From assembly GCF_005434945.1 (NCBI RefSeq), contig NZ_SKCH01000001.1:124001-188000 (forward strand): 64,000 bases of DNA, written 5' to 3'. Below the pieces are notes generated by a model, which made no database searches, was not told the DNA's origin, and saw only the letters and a program-made list of their open reading frames with translations. Positions 8,338-17,365 of this stretch are shown here, piece by piece (positions within the stretch are counted from its first letter, which is position 1; each line of letters opens with the position of its first letter). Position numbers and translations under genes: made by a program. The stretch comes from Prescottella subtropica. Lineage in GTDB: Bacteria; Actinomycetota; Actinomycetes; Mycobacteriales; Mycobacteriaceae.

Positions 8338-8353
8338 ATCAAACATTTGCTAC
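8338..8353. promoter_or_regulatory. TetR (KstR2-like) operator, copy 3, split transketolase promoter
   Basis: ATCAAACATTTGCTAC lies 52 nt upstream of the transketolase N-subunit start and is identical over 16 bp to the copy at 3721-3736. It is 254 nt from the divergent MFS start, so control of the MFS gene is possible but less likely. Confidence 0.75.
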
Positions 8354-8607
8354 GGATCTGGCCGATGAAATCTGTTGCCGCACCGAATATCCGAACCGAC
8401 AGGACAACTCCAGAGACCTCCCACTGAATGGGCAATCACGGTTCATCCCTTCCCCGCCCGCCACCGGCTTGGTACCGTCCCCGAATCGGCCGGACCACCA
8501 CGGCGCACAACCGGACCGCCGAGTCCAACAATGCTGACGCTCATACACTTTCGCCACTCCCTCCCGAGGCCACCGAATCGCCTCCACGCAGATGGGAACT
8601 CCCCGAC

Positions 8608-10101
8608 ATGGCTGGTTTCATTCCACCGACGTCCAGTCGGACATCCTCGGACACCGAGAACCGCTCCAAGGGGCAGTCGATCCTCATCATCGTGCTGATC
8701 GCACTGATGACCGAGATCGTGGCCTTCGAGTTCACTCTCGTCAGCCCCGGCCTCACCGACATGGCCGTCGACTTCCGAACCACCAACATCACCCTGGTGA
8801 TGACGATCCCGCTCCTCGTGGGCGGTGTCGTCGTCCCCATCATCGGCAAACTCGCCGACGTCTACGGCAAGAAGAAGATCCTGCTCGCCGCGGGCGTCAC
8901 CTTCCTCGTCGGCACGGCACTGTGCGCCACCGTCGCCTCCTACCCACTGTTCCTCGTCGGACGCGGACTCCAGGCGTGCGGCCTCGCGTCGGCCGTCGTC
9001 TGCTACGGCCTGATCCGGGACCTGATCCCGGCCCGATGGGTGCCTCTCGGCGTCGGCGGCATCGGGGTCGGCATCGGCGCGTCCGCGCTCATCGGCCCCA
9101 TCCTCGGCGGCTGGCTCATCGACTCCTTCGGCTTCCGCAGCGCCTTCTGGTTCCTGTTCGCCTACTCCGCGGTCGTCATCGTCGCGATCGCCCTACTCGT
9201 CCCCGAAACCACCGTCCGGATCGCGCACCGCGTCGACTACCTCGGTGCCCTCCTGCTCGGGCTCGGCGCCAGCGCACTCATCCTCGGCGCGAACAACGAA
9301 GACCTCCGGACCGTCGCGTTCGCCGCCGGCGCTCTCCTGCTCGTCGCCTTCGTCCTCACCGAACGGCGGATCGCGCAGCCGCTGATCTCGATGACCCTGC
9401 TCGCCCGGCCCGGCGTGTGGATGACCCTCGCGATCGCCGGAGCGTACGGCATCCTCAACGGCGCCAACGGCGCCCTGCTCCCCCAGATGCTGCGGGCCCC
9501 GGCGATCCCCGGCGACCCCGACTCCGGCCTGGGCCTGTCCGCACTCGGATACGCCATGCAGTTCGGACTCCCACAGGGCGTGGCCGCCGCCGTGTGCGGC
9601 CTACTCGCCGGCTGGGTCGCACGCCGGTACTCGCCTCGACTGTCGATGCTCGTCGGCATGACCGGCGCGCTCGTCGGATCCCTGCTCGTCGCGTTCGACA
9701 TCGTCGACGCCACCGGAACCACGATCCTGCTGGGCTTCTTCATGGGCGTTGCGAACGGCTTCTACTACGCGTCGTCCCAGAACCTGCTCATCGAAGCCGT
9801 CCCCGCCGACACCCAGGCCGTCACCGGCTCCATGAAGTTCACGTCCGAACAGGTCGCCGGCGCCCTGTCGAGCGCCTTCCTCGGCGTGATCATCGGCAAC
9901 TACACCCTCATGGTCGATCCGACCACCGGGCAACCGATCCCGTCGATGCAGGGCTACCACTACGCCTACTTCATCTGCGCTGCCGCGGTCGCCGTCGGCA
10001 TCGCCGTCACCCTGACCATGAAACACGGACGCACCCCCGCCACCGGCGGCCTCGCGTCCGGACAGAAGTTCGACGACGCCTCCCCCGTGCCGGTGTGCTA
10101 G
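8608..10101 (+). CDS. MFS transporter, DHA2-like, 14 predicted membrane segments
   Basis: A 497-aa major facilitator superfamily protein. I count about 14 hydrophobic segments, as in DHA2-type drug/H+ antiporters. Motif A is visible as GKLADVYGKKK between segments 2 and 3, and a glycine-rich GPILGGWL segment resembles the antiporter motif C. A GGGAA element lies about 12 nt before the ATG at 8608; a 60-codon open extension upstream is Pro/Arg-rich with no membrane character and is not counted. It is divergent from the split transketolase operon. It could export a pathway intermediate or a toxic compound; the substrate is unknown. Confidence 0.85.
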   Translation: MAGFIPPTSSRTSSDTENRSKGQSILIIVLIALMTEIVAFEFTLVSPGLTDMAVDFRTTNITLVMTIPLLVGGVVVPIIGKLADVYGKKKILLAAGVTFLVGTALCATVASYPLFLVGRGLQACGLASAVVCYGLIRDLIPARWVPLGVGGIGVGIGASALIGPILGGWLIDSFGFRSAFWFLFAYSAVVIVAIALLVPETTVRIAHRVDYLGALLLGLGASALILGANNEDLRTVAFAAGALLLVAFVLTERRIAQPLISMTLLARPGVWMTLAIAGAYGILNGANGALLPQMLRAPAIPGDPDSGLGLSALGYAMQFGLPQGVAAAVCGLLAGWVARRYSPRLSMLVGMTGALVGSLLVAFDIVDATGTTILLGFFMGVANGFYYASSQNLLIEAVPADTQAVTGSMKFTSEQVAGALSSAFLGVIIGNYTLMVDPTTGQPIPSMQGYHYAYFICAAAVAVGIAVTLTMKHGRTPATGGLASGQKFDDASPVPVC

Positions 10102-10112
10102 GCGGCTGCGCC

Positions 10113-10160
10113 ACCCGTGCGCCTTTTCGGTAGCTGCTACTACCAAAAAGGCGCACAGGT
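10113..10160. repeat. palindromic repeat element, copy 1
   Basis: An inverted repeat with arms around GTGCGCCTTTTCGGTAG and CTACCAAAAAGGCGCAC (10117-10133 and 10140-10156), one mismatch and a 6-nt loop. It is nearly identical to the element at 11797-11846. It sits between the MFS stop and the DUF5313 gene and could act as a terminator in either direction, but two closely matched copies suggest a dispersed repeat. Confidence 0.75.
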
Positions 10161-10182
10161 GCGGAGCGCCTACCCTGGCCCC

Positions 10183-10572
10183 ATGCCGGAATCGCAGAAA
10201 CTGCCGCGTCCCACGTTCGGGCAGTACGTGGGCTATCAGTTCGGGCGGACGTTGCCGGAGTCGTTGCGGGACTGGGTGCGCCGCGATCTGGTGGGTCCGG
10301 GTGCGTCGGTGCGGTATCTGATCCGGTTCACGCTGCCGGTCGTGCCGTTGCTGGCGCTGTTCCTGCTCATTCCGGGTCCGGTGTGGGTGCCGTTGGCGAT
10401 GATGGCGCTGTTGTTCCTGCCGCTGGTGTACTTCGCGGTGGCGCTCATGCAGGTGTATCGGCGGCATCGGCTGCACGGTCACGGGCTGGATCCGGACCTG
10501 GTTGCGGAGAAGGTGCAGCGCCGGGCCGATCAGGTCCGCGACGACTACGAACGCCGACACGGACGCAGCTAA
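10183..10572 (+). CDS. DUF5313 family membrane protein
   Basis: A 129-aa small protein with an N-terminal RPTFGQYVGYQFGRTLP segment followed by a DWVRRDL motif, then two hydrophobic helices around residues 49-65 and 69-88 and a charged C-terminus. This layout matches DUF5313, a family seen in Rhodococcus, Nocardia and mycobacteria with no known function. The ATG at 10183 is preferred because the earlier in-frame ATG at 10117 lies inside the palindromic repeat. The charged tail (RRADQVRDDYERR) probably faces the cytoplasm. Confidence 0.8.
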   Translation: MPESQKLPRPTFGQYVGYQFGRTLPESLRDWVRRDLVGPGASVRYLIRFTLPVVPLLALFLLIPGPVWVPLAMMALLFLPLVYFAVALMQVYRRHRLHGHGLDPDLVAEKVQRRADQVRDDYERRHGRS

Positions 10573-10626
10573 GTTACCCGTCGGTCAACTATCGTGAGCG
10601 GGCGAACCGACGACAGGAGGCACATC

Positions 10627-11097
10627 ATGAGCGAACCGGTGGCGACCGCCGATCTGGCCGACGAGATCGGCCCGGACATCCGCAGCTGCGACACCCAGTT
10701 CATCCAGTTCGGCGCCCGCGCCGCATTCTCCGGGCCGATCACCACGATCCGCTGCTTCCAGGACAATCTGCTGGTCAAGCAGGCATTGAGCGAGCCGGGC
10801 CACGGCGGTGTCCTCGTCGTCGACGGCGATGCGAGCGTGCACACTGCCCTCGTCGGCGACATCATCGCCGGGCGCGGCGTCTCCAACGGTTGGGCCGGCG
10901 TCATCGTCAACGGTGCGGTCCGCGATTCGGCGATCCTGCGCACCCTCGCCATCGGCGTCAAGGCGCTGGGCACCAATCCGCGCAAGAGCACGCAGACCGG
11001 GTCCGGGGAGAAGAACGTGCCGGTCAGCTTCGGCGGCGTCACCTTCAATCCGGGTGAAACGGTCTACAGCGACGACGACGGCATCGTCGTGCGGTAG
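10627..11097 (+). CDS. rraA: RraA-family protein (RNase E inhibitor / HMG aldolase-like)
   Basis: A 156-aa RraA-fold protein. The motif NGAVRDSA and the upstream GVLVVDG strand are hallmarks of the family, which includes RNase E regulators and 4-hydroxy-4-methyl-2-oxoglutarate/oxaloacetate aldolases. The Arg-Asp pair needed for aldolase chemistry is present, so an enzymatic role is possible. A strong AGGAGG at about 10615-10620 fixes the ATG at 10627. It stands alone between DUF5313 and a pseudogene. Names based on RNase E should be treated cautiously outside Enterobacteria. Confidence 0.88.
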   Translation: MSEPVATADLADEIGPDIRSCDTQFIQFGARAAFSGPITTIRCFQDNLLVKQALSEPGHGGVLVVDGDASVHTALVGDIIAGRGVSNGWAGVIVNGAVRDSAILRTLAIGVKALGTNPRKSTQTGSGEKNVPVSFGGVTFNPGETVYSDDDGIVVR

Positions 11098-11120
11098 CGT
11101 CCGCGCCTAAAATCGAGGGC

Positions 11121-11818
11121 ATGTACCCGCCGGGAACGCGGTACGTCGAGCGTGACGGTCACGCCCTCGCCTACCAGGTCGTCGGGGACGGCGGTGACCA
11201 CGCGGTCGATGTGGTCGTGTTCCTCGAGATCGGCCTGCACCCGGACCTGTTGTGGACCGATCCGCACATCCACTACGTGTTCGAGCGGGCCGCGACATTC
11301 TGCCGGATGGTGTACTTCCAGCGCCGCGGCTTCGGCCTGTCCGATCCGGTCGATCACGTGCCGACGCTCGAGGAGCAGGCCGACGACGTGTGGGCGGTGA
11401 TGGACGCCGTCGGGATGCGTCGCGCCACGCTCGTCCGGATCGGCAGCACGTGCGGGGCGCTGGTATTGATCGCGGCCCGGAACCCCGACCGGGCGACCGG
11501 TCTGGTGCTCCACCAACCGTTCGTCGAGGGCGCGCTCCGGGAGGGGTCGCGTCCACCGAAACCCTCGCCCGCATCGGTGACGCCCGCTATCGGGACCTGC
11601 GGGCCACCCACGAACGTCAGGTCCGCAACGCCGTCGAGGACGAGCGCGGGCTGCTGGTCAACGTGGCCGGTGACGGCACCCTGAGCGTGTTCGACGACTG
11701 CGGCGAGCACGACCTCAAGGGTGTCCCCGACCGGTGGCGGCTGTACACGCTCACCGGAACCGCCGGTGACCGCAGCGTGTCCCGGGAGGCGCTGCACACC
11801 TGTGCGCCTTTTTGGTAG
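11121..11818 (+). pseudogene. alpha/beta hydrolase-adenylate/guanylate cyclase fusion, broken
   Basis: The first ~140 codons (frame of 11121) encode an alpha/beta hydrolase N-terminus (GTRYVERDG, FLEIGLHPDLLW, FQRRGFGLSDP) as found at the front of actinobacterial proteins with a class III nucleotide cyclase domain. Near 11530-11560 similarity shifts to another frame, which reads into a cyclase-like stretch (RHERQ-like ATHERQVRNAV, then AGDGTLSVFD). This jumps straight to a cyclase C-terminal ending (LKGVPDRWRLYTL). So there is a frameshift in the hydrolase part and an internal deletion removing most of the cyclase core. The 3' end runs into a palindromic repeat. It is probably non-functional. 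Confidence 0.75.
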
Positions 11819-11846
11819 TAACTGCTACCAAAAAGGCGCACAGGTG
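11797..11846. repeat. palindromic repeat element, copy 2
   Basis: A perfect 22-bp inverted repeat: the left arm begins CACCTGTGCGCC and ends TTTTTGGTAG, with a 6-nt loop (TAACTG). It shares almost the whole sequence with the element at 10113-10160. It overlaps the end of the broken cyclase gene and precedes, tail to tail, the S4-domain gene. It could serve as a bidirectional terminator. Confidence 0.8.
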
Positions 11847-11848
11847 CA

Positions 11849-12070
11849 TCAGGCGCCTACGCGTGCCTTCGTGCCGCCGATCTCGACGACGTCGCCGGCG
11901 CGGAGTTGGCGCCCGCGGCGGGTCTCGGTCTCGCCGTTGACGCTGACCAGGCCGTCGGCGATCACTTCCTTCGCCTCGGCACCGGATTCGATGAGGTTCG
12001 CGAGCTTGAGGAACTGGCCCAGCCGGATCGTCTCGTCACGGATGGGGACCTCGTCCACAGAATCAGACAT
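11849..12070 (-). CDS. S4-domain RNA-binding protein (YbcJ/HslR-like)
   Basis: A 73-aa protein made almost only of an S4 RNA-binding fold: [18 protein letters not shown] followed by [13 protein letters not shown] and GDVVEIGG. Small S4 proteins bind structured RNA, often ribosomal. GGAGGAAG lies about 8 nt before the ATG at 12070; an in-frame ATG at 12088 has poorer spacing. It is convergent with the cyclase pseudogene and divergent from lysX. The specific RNA target is unknown. Confidence 0.85.
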   Translation of the reverse strand: MSDSVDEVPIRDETIRLGQFLKLANLIESGAEAKEVIADGLVSVNGETETRRGRQLRAGDVVEIGGTKARVGA

Positions 12071-12144
12071 ACCGATATCTTCCTCCATTCCCCGGACGTA
12101 GCCTCGACGCCGCACACTGGAGTGACACACGACACGGTGAAGGG

Positions 12145-15100
12145 ATGGGCATGGTCACGAGTACCGGGAGACCGGAGGACGCGGTCGACGAACGGAAGCC
12201 GCACGGGACGCCGACGAAACGCGGTCGGCTGTCGGAGGTTCCGCACGTCGCGGGACTGGTCCTCGGGGTGTTCTCCGTACTGGTCTTCTTGTGGAGCCTG
12301 TCTCCGTCGCTGCGGCATCTCGTCCACACCCCGCGCGGGTACGTTGCGAACTACTACTTCGACGCCCCCGACACGAGCTTGTCGTGGGCCCTGGTCGTGG
12401 CCCTGGTGGCGGCCGCGCTCGCGAGCCGGAAACGGATCGCGTGGTGGTTGCTGACCACGTATATGGTCCTCTTCGCGATCATCAACGCGGTCATGGCCGT
12501 CGCGGATCGGGATCTCAGTGCCGCAGTCGCTTTCGTCGTGCACGTCGCGGTGGCGGGAATCCTGGTCGCGTCCCGCGGCGAGTTCTACACGCGGGTGCGA
12601 CGCGGCGCCGGCTGGAAAGCCCTCGGGGTACTGGTCGCCGGACTGACCGCCGGCACCCTGCTCGGCTGGGGCCTGGTGGAACTGTTCCCCGGTACTCTGC
12701 CGTCGAACGAGCGTTTCCTGTGGGCACTCAACCGGGTCACCGCCCTCGTCGTCGTCGAGAACGAACAGTTCGACGGCCATCCGCGCGCCTTCGTCAACAC
12801 ACTTCTCGGTCTGCTCGGTGCCCTCGCACTGCTGGCCGCGGTGATCACCCTGTTCCGGTCGCAGCGCGCGTCGAACGCGTTGACCGGCAACGACGAATCC
12901 GCGCTGCGCGGCCTGCTCGACGACTTCGGCGGCAACGATTCCCTCGGCTACTTCGCGACGCGCCGCGACAAGGCGGTCGTGTTCGCGCCGAGCGGGAAGG
13001 CCGCGGTGACCTACCGCGTCGAAATCGGGGTGTGCCTGGCCAGCGGCGACCCGATCGGCAATCCGGAGGCGTGGCCGCACGCGATCGACGCCTGGCTGAC
13101 GTTGTGCGCGAAGTACGGGTGGGCGCCCGCCGTGATGGGGGCGAGCGAAACCGGTGCGACGGCCTACCATCGGGCCGGGCTGACGGTGCTGCAACTCGGC
13201 GACGAGGCGATCCTGAACACCCGCGACTTCACCTTGAACGGCCGCGAGATGCGGCAGGTGCGGCAGGCCGTCAACCGGGTCCGCAAACAGGCGGTGACCG
13301 TCCGGATGCGCCGGCACCGCGACCTCACCGACCAGGAGATGGCCGACGCCGTCACCCACGCCGACGACTGGCGGGACACCGAAACCGAACGCGGCTTCTC
13401 GATGGCGCTCGGTCGGCTCGGTGACGGTCTCGACGGCGACTGTCTGCTCGTCGAGGCGATCGGCCCGGACGGCGAGGTGCTGGGCATGCTGTCGTTCGTG
13501 CCGTGGGGCCGCAGCGGCGTGTCCCTCGACCTGATGCGCCGCAACCCGCAGGCCCCCAACGGCGTCGTCGAACTGATGGTCACCGAGCTCGCGACCCGCG
13601 CCGACGAGGTCGGTGTCACACGGATCTCGTTGAACTTCGCGGTGTTCCGGTCCACGTTCGAGGAGGGTGCCCGCATCGGCGCCGGCCCGATCCTGCGGAT
13701 GTGGCGTGGCCTGCTGCTGTTCTTCTCCCGCTGGTGGCAGCTCGAGGCCCTGTACCGGTCCAACGTGAAGTATCAGCCGGAGTGGGCGCCGCGCTACCTG
13801 TGCTTCGACGACAACCGGCACCTGCCGCGGGTCGGTATCGCGTCGGCCGTCGCGGAGGGCTTCCTGACGCTGCCGTCGTTCCGGCATCGTGCGAGCGCCC
13901 CCACCCACACCGGCGTGCACACCGCCGTCCCCGACGCACTGGTCGGTTCCGGTGTCCTGCACGCCGACGGCAGCGCCCCGGACACCGTCCCTCTTCCCGA
14001 CGCCGCCTCCGAGCCGTCCCCGGCGCTCGAGGCGTCCGGTCCGCGCCGGCCCGAGCAGGTGCGGGTGCGGATGGACAAGCTGGCCCGGCTCACCGACGAC
14101 GGTGTCGACGCCTACCCGGTGGCCTGCCCCCCGACGCACACGATCGCCGCGGCGACGGCGTCGGAGGGTGCCGAGGTGCGAGTCGCGGGACGGCTGTTGC
14201 GGATCCGCACGTACGGCGGTGTCGCGTTCGCGGTGCTGCGGGACTGGTCCGGTGATATCCAGGTCCTCATCGACCGCGGCGCCGTCGGTGACCGTCTCGA
14301 CGAGTTCGCCGCCGACTTCGACCTCGGTGACCTGATGGAGGTCACCGGCGTCGTGGGACGCAGCCGCAAGGGCGAGTTGTCGCTGCTGGCAACGGACTGG
14401 CGGATGACCGGCAAGTGCCTGCACCCGCTGCCCGACAAGTGGAAGGGTCTGACCGACGCCGAGGCGAAGGTGCGGCAACGGTACGTCGACCTCGCGATCG
14501 ACCCGGACGCGCGACGTCTGCTCACGGCCCGTACCGCGATCGTGAAGTCGTTGCGCGACACCCTGTCCGGACGCGACTATCTCGAGGTGGAGACGCCGAT
14601 CCTGCAGCGCATCCACGGCGGCGCCAACGCGGCCCCGTTCGTCACCCACATCAACGCGTACGACCTCGACCTGTATCTGCGGATCGCGCCGGAGTTGTTC
14701 CTCAAACGGCTGTGTGTGGCCGGCATGGAGAAGGTGTTCGAGATCGGGCGGGTGTTCCGCAACGAGGGCGTCAGCTTCAAGCACAACCCGGAGTTCACGA
14801 TCCTCGAGGCGTACGAGGCGCACAGCGACTACGAGCAGATGATGGTGCTGTGCCGCGAACTGATCCAGAACGCGGCGATCGCCGCACACGGCAGTCCGAC
14901 GATCATGCGTCCCGGCCCCGACGGTGACCTCGTCGCCGTCGACATCTCCGGCGAGTGGCCCGTCAAGACCATGCACGGCGCCGTCGCCGAGGCCCTCGGC
15001 GTGGACGTCACCCCCGAGACCCCGCTCGCGGTGCTGCAGACACTGTGCGACGACCACGGGATCGACTATCAGAAGAGCTGGGACGCAGGTGCTCTCGCAC

Positions 15101-15498
15101 AGGAGATGTACGAACATCTGGTGGAGGGACAGACCGAGTTCCCCACCTTCTACACCAATTTCCCGACGTCGATGTCGCCGTTGACCCGGCCGCACCCGAC
15201 GATCCCCGGGGTGGCCGCGAAGTGGGACCTGGTGGCGTGGGGCATGGAACTGGGCACCGCGTACAGCGAGCTGACCGACCCGATCGACCAGCGGCAACGG
15301 CTCACCGAGCAGTCGATGCTCGCGGCCGGCGGCGACGCCGAGGCGATGGAACTCGACGAGGACTTCCTGCAGGCCCTCGAACACGCGATGCCGCCCACCG
15401 GTGGCCTCGGGATGGGTGTCGACCGGGTCGTCATGCTCGTCACCGGTGGCAGTATCCGCGAATCGCTGGCGTTCCCGTTCGCCAAGCCGAGAAGCTGA
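12145..15498 (+). CDS. lysX: bifunctional lysyl-tRNA synthetase / lysylphosphatidylglycerol synthetase LysX
   Basis: A 1117-aa fusion. The N-terminal ~240 residues hold several membrane helices. Residues about 250-560 form the MprF-type DUF2156 lysyl-transferase domain (two GNAT-like folds), and residues from about 640 form a class II lysyl-tRNA synthetase with an OB-fold followed by motif 2 ([14 protein letters not shown]) and motif 3 ([11 protein letters not shown]). LysX charges tRNA-Lys and transfers lysine to membrane phosphatidylglycerol. In mycobacteria this gives resistance to cationic peptides. The length is as expected for the family. The start is the ATG at 12145, with another at 12151. 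The next gene begins 2 nt after the stop. Confidence 0.95.
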   Translation: MGMVTSTGRPEDAVDERKPHGTPTKRGRLSEVPHVAGLVLGVFSVLVFLWSLSPSLRHLVHTPRGYVANYYFDAPDTSLSWALVVALVAAALASRKRIAWWLLTTYMVLFAIINAVMAVADRDLSAAVAFVVHVAVAGILVASRGEFYTRVRRGAGWKALGVLVAGLTAGTLLGWGLVELFPGTLPSNERFLWALNRVTALVVVENEQFDGHPRAFVNTLLGLLGALALLAAVITLFRSQRASNALTGNDESALRGLLDDFGGNDSLGYFATRRDKAVVFAPSGKAAVTYRVEIGVCLASGDPIGNPEAWPHAIDAWLTLCAKYGWAPAVMGASETGATAYHRAGLTVLQLGDEAILNTRDFTLNGREMRQVRQAVNRVRKQAVTVRMRRHRDLTDQEMADAVTHADDWRDTETERGFSMALGRLGDGLDGDCLLVEAIGPDGEVLGMLSFVPWGRSGVSLDLMRRNPQAPNGVVELMVTELATRADEVGVTRISLNFAVFRSTFEEGARIGAGPILRMWRGLLLFFSRWWQLEALYRSNVKYQPEWAPRYLCFDDNRHLPRVGIASAVAEGFLTLPSFRHRASAPTHTGVHTAVPDALVGSGVLHADGSAPDTVPLPDAASEPSPALEASGPRRPEQVRVRMDKLARLTDDGVDAYPVACPPTHTIAAATASEGAEVRVAGRLLRIRTYGGVAFAVLRDWSGDIQVLIDRGAVGDRLDEFAADFDLGDLMEVTGVVGRSRKGELSLLATDWRMTGKCLHPLPDKWKGLTDAEAKVRQRYVDLAIDPDARRLLTARTAIVKSLRDTLSGRDYLEVETPILQRIHGGANAAPFVTHINAYDLDLYLRIAPELFLKRLCVAGMEKVFEIGRVFRNEGVSFKHNPEFTILEAYEAHSDYEQMMVLCRELIQNAAIAAHGSPTIMRPGPDGDLVAVDISGEWPVKTMHGAVAEALGVDVTPETPLAVLQTLCDDHGIDYQKSWDAGALAQEMYEHLVEGQTEFPTFYTNFPTSMSPLTRPHPTIPGVAAKWDLVAWGMELGTAYSELTDPIDQRQRLTEQSMLAAGGDAEAMELDEDFLQALEHAMPPTGGLGMGVDRVVMLVTGGSIRESLAFPFAKPRS

Positions 15499-15499
15499 C

Positions 15500-16171
15500 A
15501 TGCCGATACGCCGGTACACCGTTGCGGCACTGTTGATCGCGGGCGCGCTGCTGTACTCGTCGTGGGTGCTGGCGGTCGTCCTGAACTCCGGTGAGGGACC
15601 GTTCGACGGGTTCGCCAGCCAGCTCGCCGCGACCGACCAGCGGTACGGGATCGTCTACCGCACCGGGGATCTGCTCACCGGGATCGTGCTGGTGGTCGCC
15701 GCGGCGGTGGCACTGACGTTCACGCCGCGGCGCATGCTCACCACCGTCGGCTGGCTCGCGCTCGGCGTGTTCGGGTTCGGCACGATCGCCGATTCTCGTC
15801 TGCCACTGCGGTGTTCGACGACCGTGTGTGAGGAGACACAGGAACCGCTGGCCCACCAGTGGCATGCGCTCACCAGCACGGTGTCGGTGACCGCGGCGGT
15901 GGTGTCGGCCCTCGCGTTCATCGCCGCGCTCTACGTGTACCGGGCGCCGGCCGGGATGCGCGCCGCCGGCGTGACCGTCGTGGTGCTGTTCGTGATCGGC
16001 ACGGTGTGGATGCTCGTCGGCGTCGACGAAACCTCGGGCAGCCACGTATGGCTCGGGTTCGCGCAGCGCATCGAATTGCTGTCGATGAGCGGATGGATGG
16101 TGCTCGTCGCGGCGACGCTTCTGAACAACCGAGCGTGGCGGGATCTGCACGGGATGCCCGGTTCCACGTGA
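15500..16171 (+). CDS. DUF998 family membrane protein
   Basis: A 223-aa integral membrane protein with about six hydrophobic segments and a conserved extracytoplasmic loop containing two Cys (LRCSTTVCEE) and a His-Gln-Trp-His (HQWH) segment, as in DUF998. The ATG at 15500 nearly touches the lysX stop (15496-15498), so the two genes are probably cotranscribed and translationally coupled. A role alongside lysine-modified phospholipids is possible but not shown. Its last codons contain a parS-like site (16161-16174). Confidence 0.8.
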   Translation: MPIRRYTVAALLIAGALLYSSWVLAVVLNSGEGPFDGFASQLAATDQRYGIVYRTGDLLTGIVLVVAAAVALTFTPRRMLTTVGWLALGVFGFGTIADSRLPLRCSTTVCEETQEPLAHQWHALTSTVSVTAAVVSALAFIAALYVYRAPAGMRAAGVTVVVLFVIGTVWMLVGVDETSGSHVWLGFAQRIELLSMSGWMVLVAATLLNNRAWRDLHGMPGST

Positions 16172-16174
16172 AAC
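16161..16174. other. parS-like ParB binding site 1
   Basis: GTTCCACGTGAAAC followed by A matches the parS consensus TGTTnCACGTGAAACA at 15 of 16 positions (first T replaced by G). It overlaps the stop codon of the DUF998 gene. An identical 17-bp stretch occurs at 62548-62564. Confidence 0.8.
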
Positions 16175-16175
16175 A

Positions 16176-16235
16176 CGTTTCGCGCACTTGTCGCGGCACT
16201 TCGAGCCTTCGAAGTCGCGGCAAGTGCGCGAAACG
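16176..16235. terminator. bidirectional terminator hairpin
   Basis: A long inverted repeat: CGTTTCGCGCACTTG at 16176-16190 pairs with CAAGTGCGCGAAACG at 16221-16235, with further pairing inside. It lies between the convergent DUF998 and antibiotic-monooxygenase-like genes. Confidence 0.75.
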
Positions 16236-16262
16236 CGGGGAGCCAGTGGTGCGGCAGGGGCG

Positions 16263-16556
16263 TCAGGCCACCGGGCGCAGCGGGTGGATGCCGGGGGCCG
16301 CGGCGAGGTGGGCACCGAACGCGCCGGCCGCCTCCCGCATGTGATCGGACTTCATGTGGGCGTCGAGGGCGTGCTGGTCCTGCCACACCTCGACGACGAC
16401 GAACGTGCCCGGGGCCGCCGCGGATTCGTACAGGTCGTAGGAGACGCACCCGTCCTCCTTGCGGCTGGCCTCGGCCAGCGTGGAGAGCGCGGCGCGCACC
16501 GTGTTCTCGGAACCGGACTTGGCCGGCAGGGTGGCTACGACATGCAGATTCGACAT
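16263..16556 (-). CDS. ABM-family (antibiotic biosynthesis monooxygenase-like) protein
   Basis: A 97-aa single-domain protein of the dimeric alpha/beta-barrel ABM fold. Motifs include a central DGCVSYDLY, the VVEVWQDQHALDAH segment and an SDHMREA helix. Members include quinone-related monooxygenases such as YgiN, heme-degrading enzymes and many proteins of unknown role. An AGGAAG box precedes the ATG at 16556; the upstream open frame is not supported. It is divergent from the TetR gene. Confidence 0.82.
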   Translation of the reverse strand: MSNLHVVATLPAKSGSENTVRAALSTLAEASRKEDGCVSYDLYESAAAPGTFVVVEVWQDQHALDAHMKSDHMREAAGAFGAHLAAAPGIHPLRPVA

Positions 16557-16684
16557 CGACTTCCTCTTCTGTGAGTGCCGCCACAGTGCGCGACGACCCC
16601 GACCGTACCCCGGCCACGGTCGCGAATGCCGCAATTGCTCCCGCCCCCGGGATCCACTCGTTTCCGCCACGACTGCACCCACCG

Positions 16685-16706
16685 TTCGATACAGTCCTGT
16701 ATCGAA
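16685..16706. promoter_or_regulatory. perfect 22-bp palindrome, TetR operator candidate
   Basis: Half-sites TTCGATACAG and CTGTATCGAA are separated by TC and are exactly complementary. They lie 38 nt before the TetR start, with a partial third half-site (CGATACAGG) at 16720-16728. Position and symmetry fit autoregulation by the downstream TetR protein. Confidence 0.7.
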
Positions 16707-16744
16707 TGGGCCGATGCGCCCGATACAGGGGGTGACCAGCAACG

Positions 16745-17365
16745 ATGCCCACCATCAGCCCGCGCCGCGCCGAGACCCGTCGCCGACTTCTCGACGCCGC
16801 CGGCGAGGTGTTCGCCGAGGAGGGCTTCGGACGGGCCAGCGTGGAGCAGGTGTGCGAACGCGCCGGTTTCACCCGCGGCGCCTTCTACTCGAACTTCACC
16901 TCCCTCGACGAGTTGTTCCTCGCGATGTGGGAGCAGCGGTCGGCGGCGATGCTGGACGGCATCGCCGCCGCCCTCGCCGACGCCGATCGCACCGCCCCGA
17001 CCGGCCTCGAGGATGCCGTCGACCGCGTCCTCGCCGCGATCCCCGTCGACGACGCCTGGTACCGGATCACCGCCGAATTCACCGCACACGCGCTGCGCAA
17101 CCCGGCACTGCGGCGCGTCATGGCCGCCCGCGAGGACGCGATCCAGGCGGCGATCCTGCCGATCGTCGAGGACGCACTCGCCGCCACCGGACGCCGCATC
17201 ACCGACCGCGACGGACTGGGTCGGGCCCTCGTCGCGGTCCACGACGGCACCGCAGTCCAGGTCCTCATGGAACCCGACAGCACGGTGGTCCGGCAGGCTC
17301 GTCGGAGCCTGTTCGTCACCGTCGTCAGCAACTACAGCACGCAACGGACAGGAGACAGGTCGTGA
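16745..17365 (+). CDS. TetR-family transcriptional regulator
   Basis: A 206-aa TetR regulator with an N-terminal HTH (VEQVCERAGFTRGAFYSNF, residues about 32-50). The sequence SNF instead of the usual YHY/YYH is common in one TetR subgroup. The ATG at 16745 follows a GGGGGTGA stretch. The stop overlaps the GTG start of the FAD-dehydrogenase gene, so all three downstream genes (TetR, dehydrogenase, SDR) form one operon. The perfect palindrome upstream is the likely operator. Inducer unknown; a steroid-like or polycyclic ketone would fit the neighbours. Confidence 0.88.
   Translation: MPTISPRRAETRRRLLDAAGEVFAEEGFGRASVEQVCERAGFTRGAFYSNFTSLDELFLAMWEQRSAAMLDGIAAALADADRTAPTGLEDAVDRVLAAIPVDDAWYRITAEFTAHALRNPALRRVMAAREDAIQAAILPIVEDALAATGRRITDRDGLGRALVAVHDGTAVQVLMEPDSTVVRQARRSLFVTVVSNYSTQRTGDRS

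Noticed and set aside
11962-15519. 1185-codon open frame opposite lysX
   Set aside because: Shadow of lysX; no recognisable domain and no start with ribosome-binding site.
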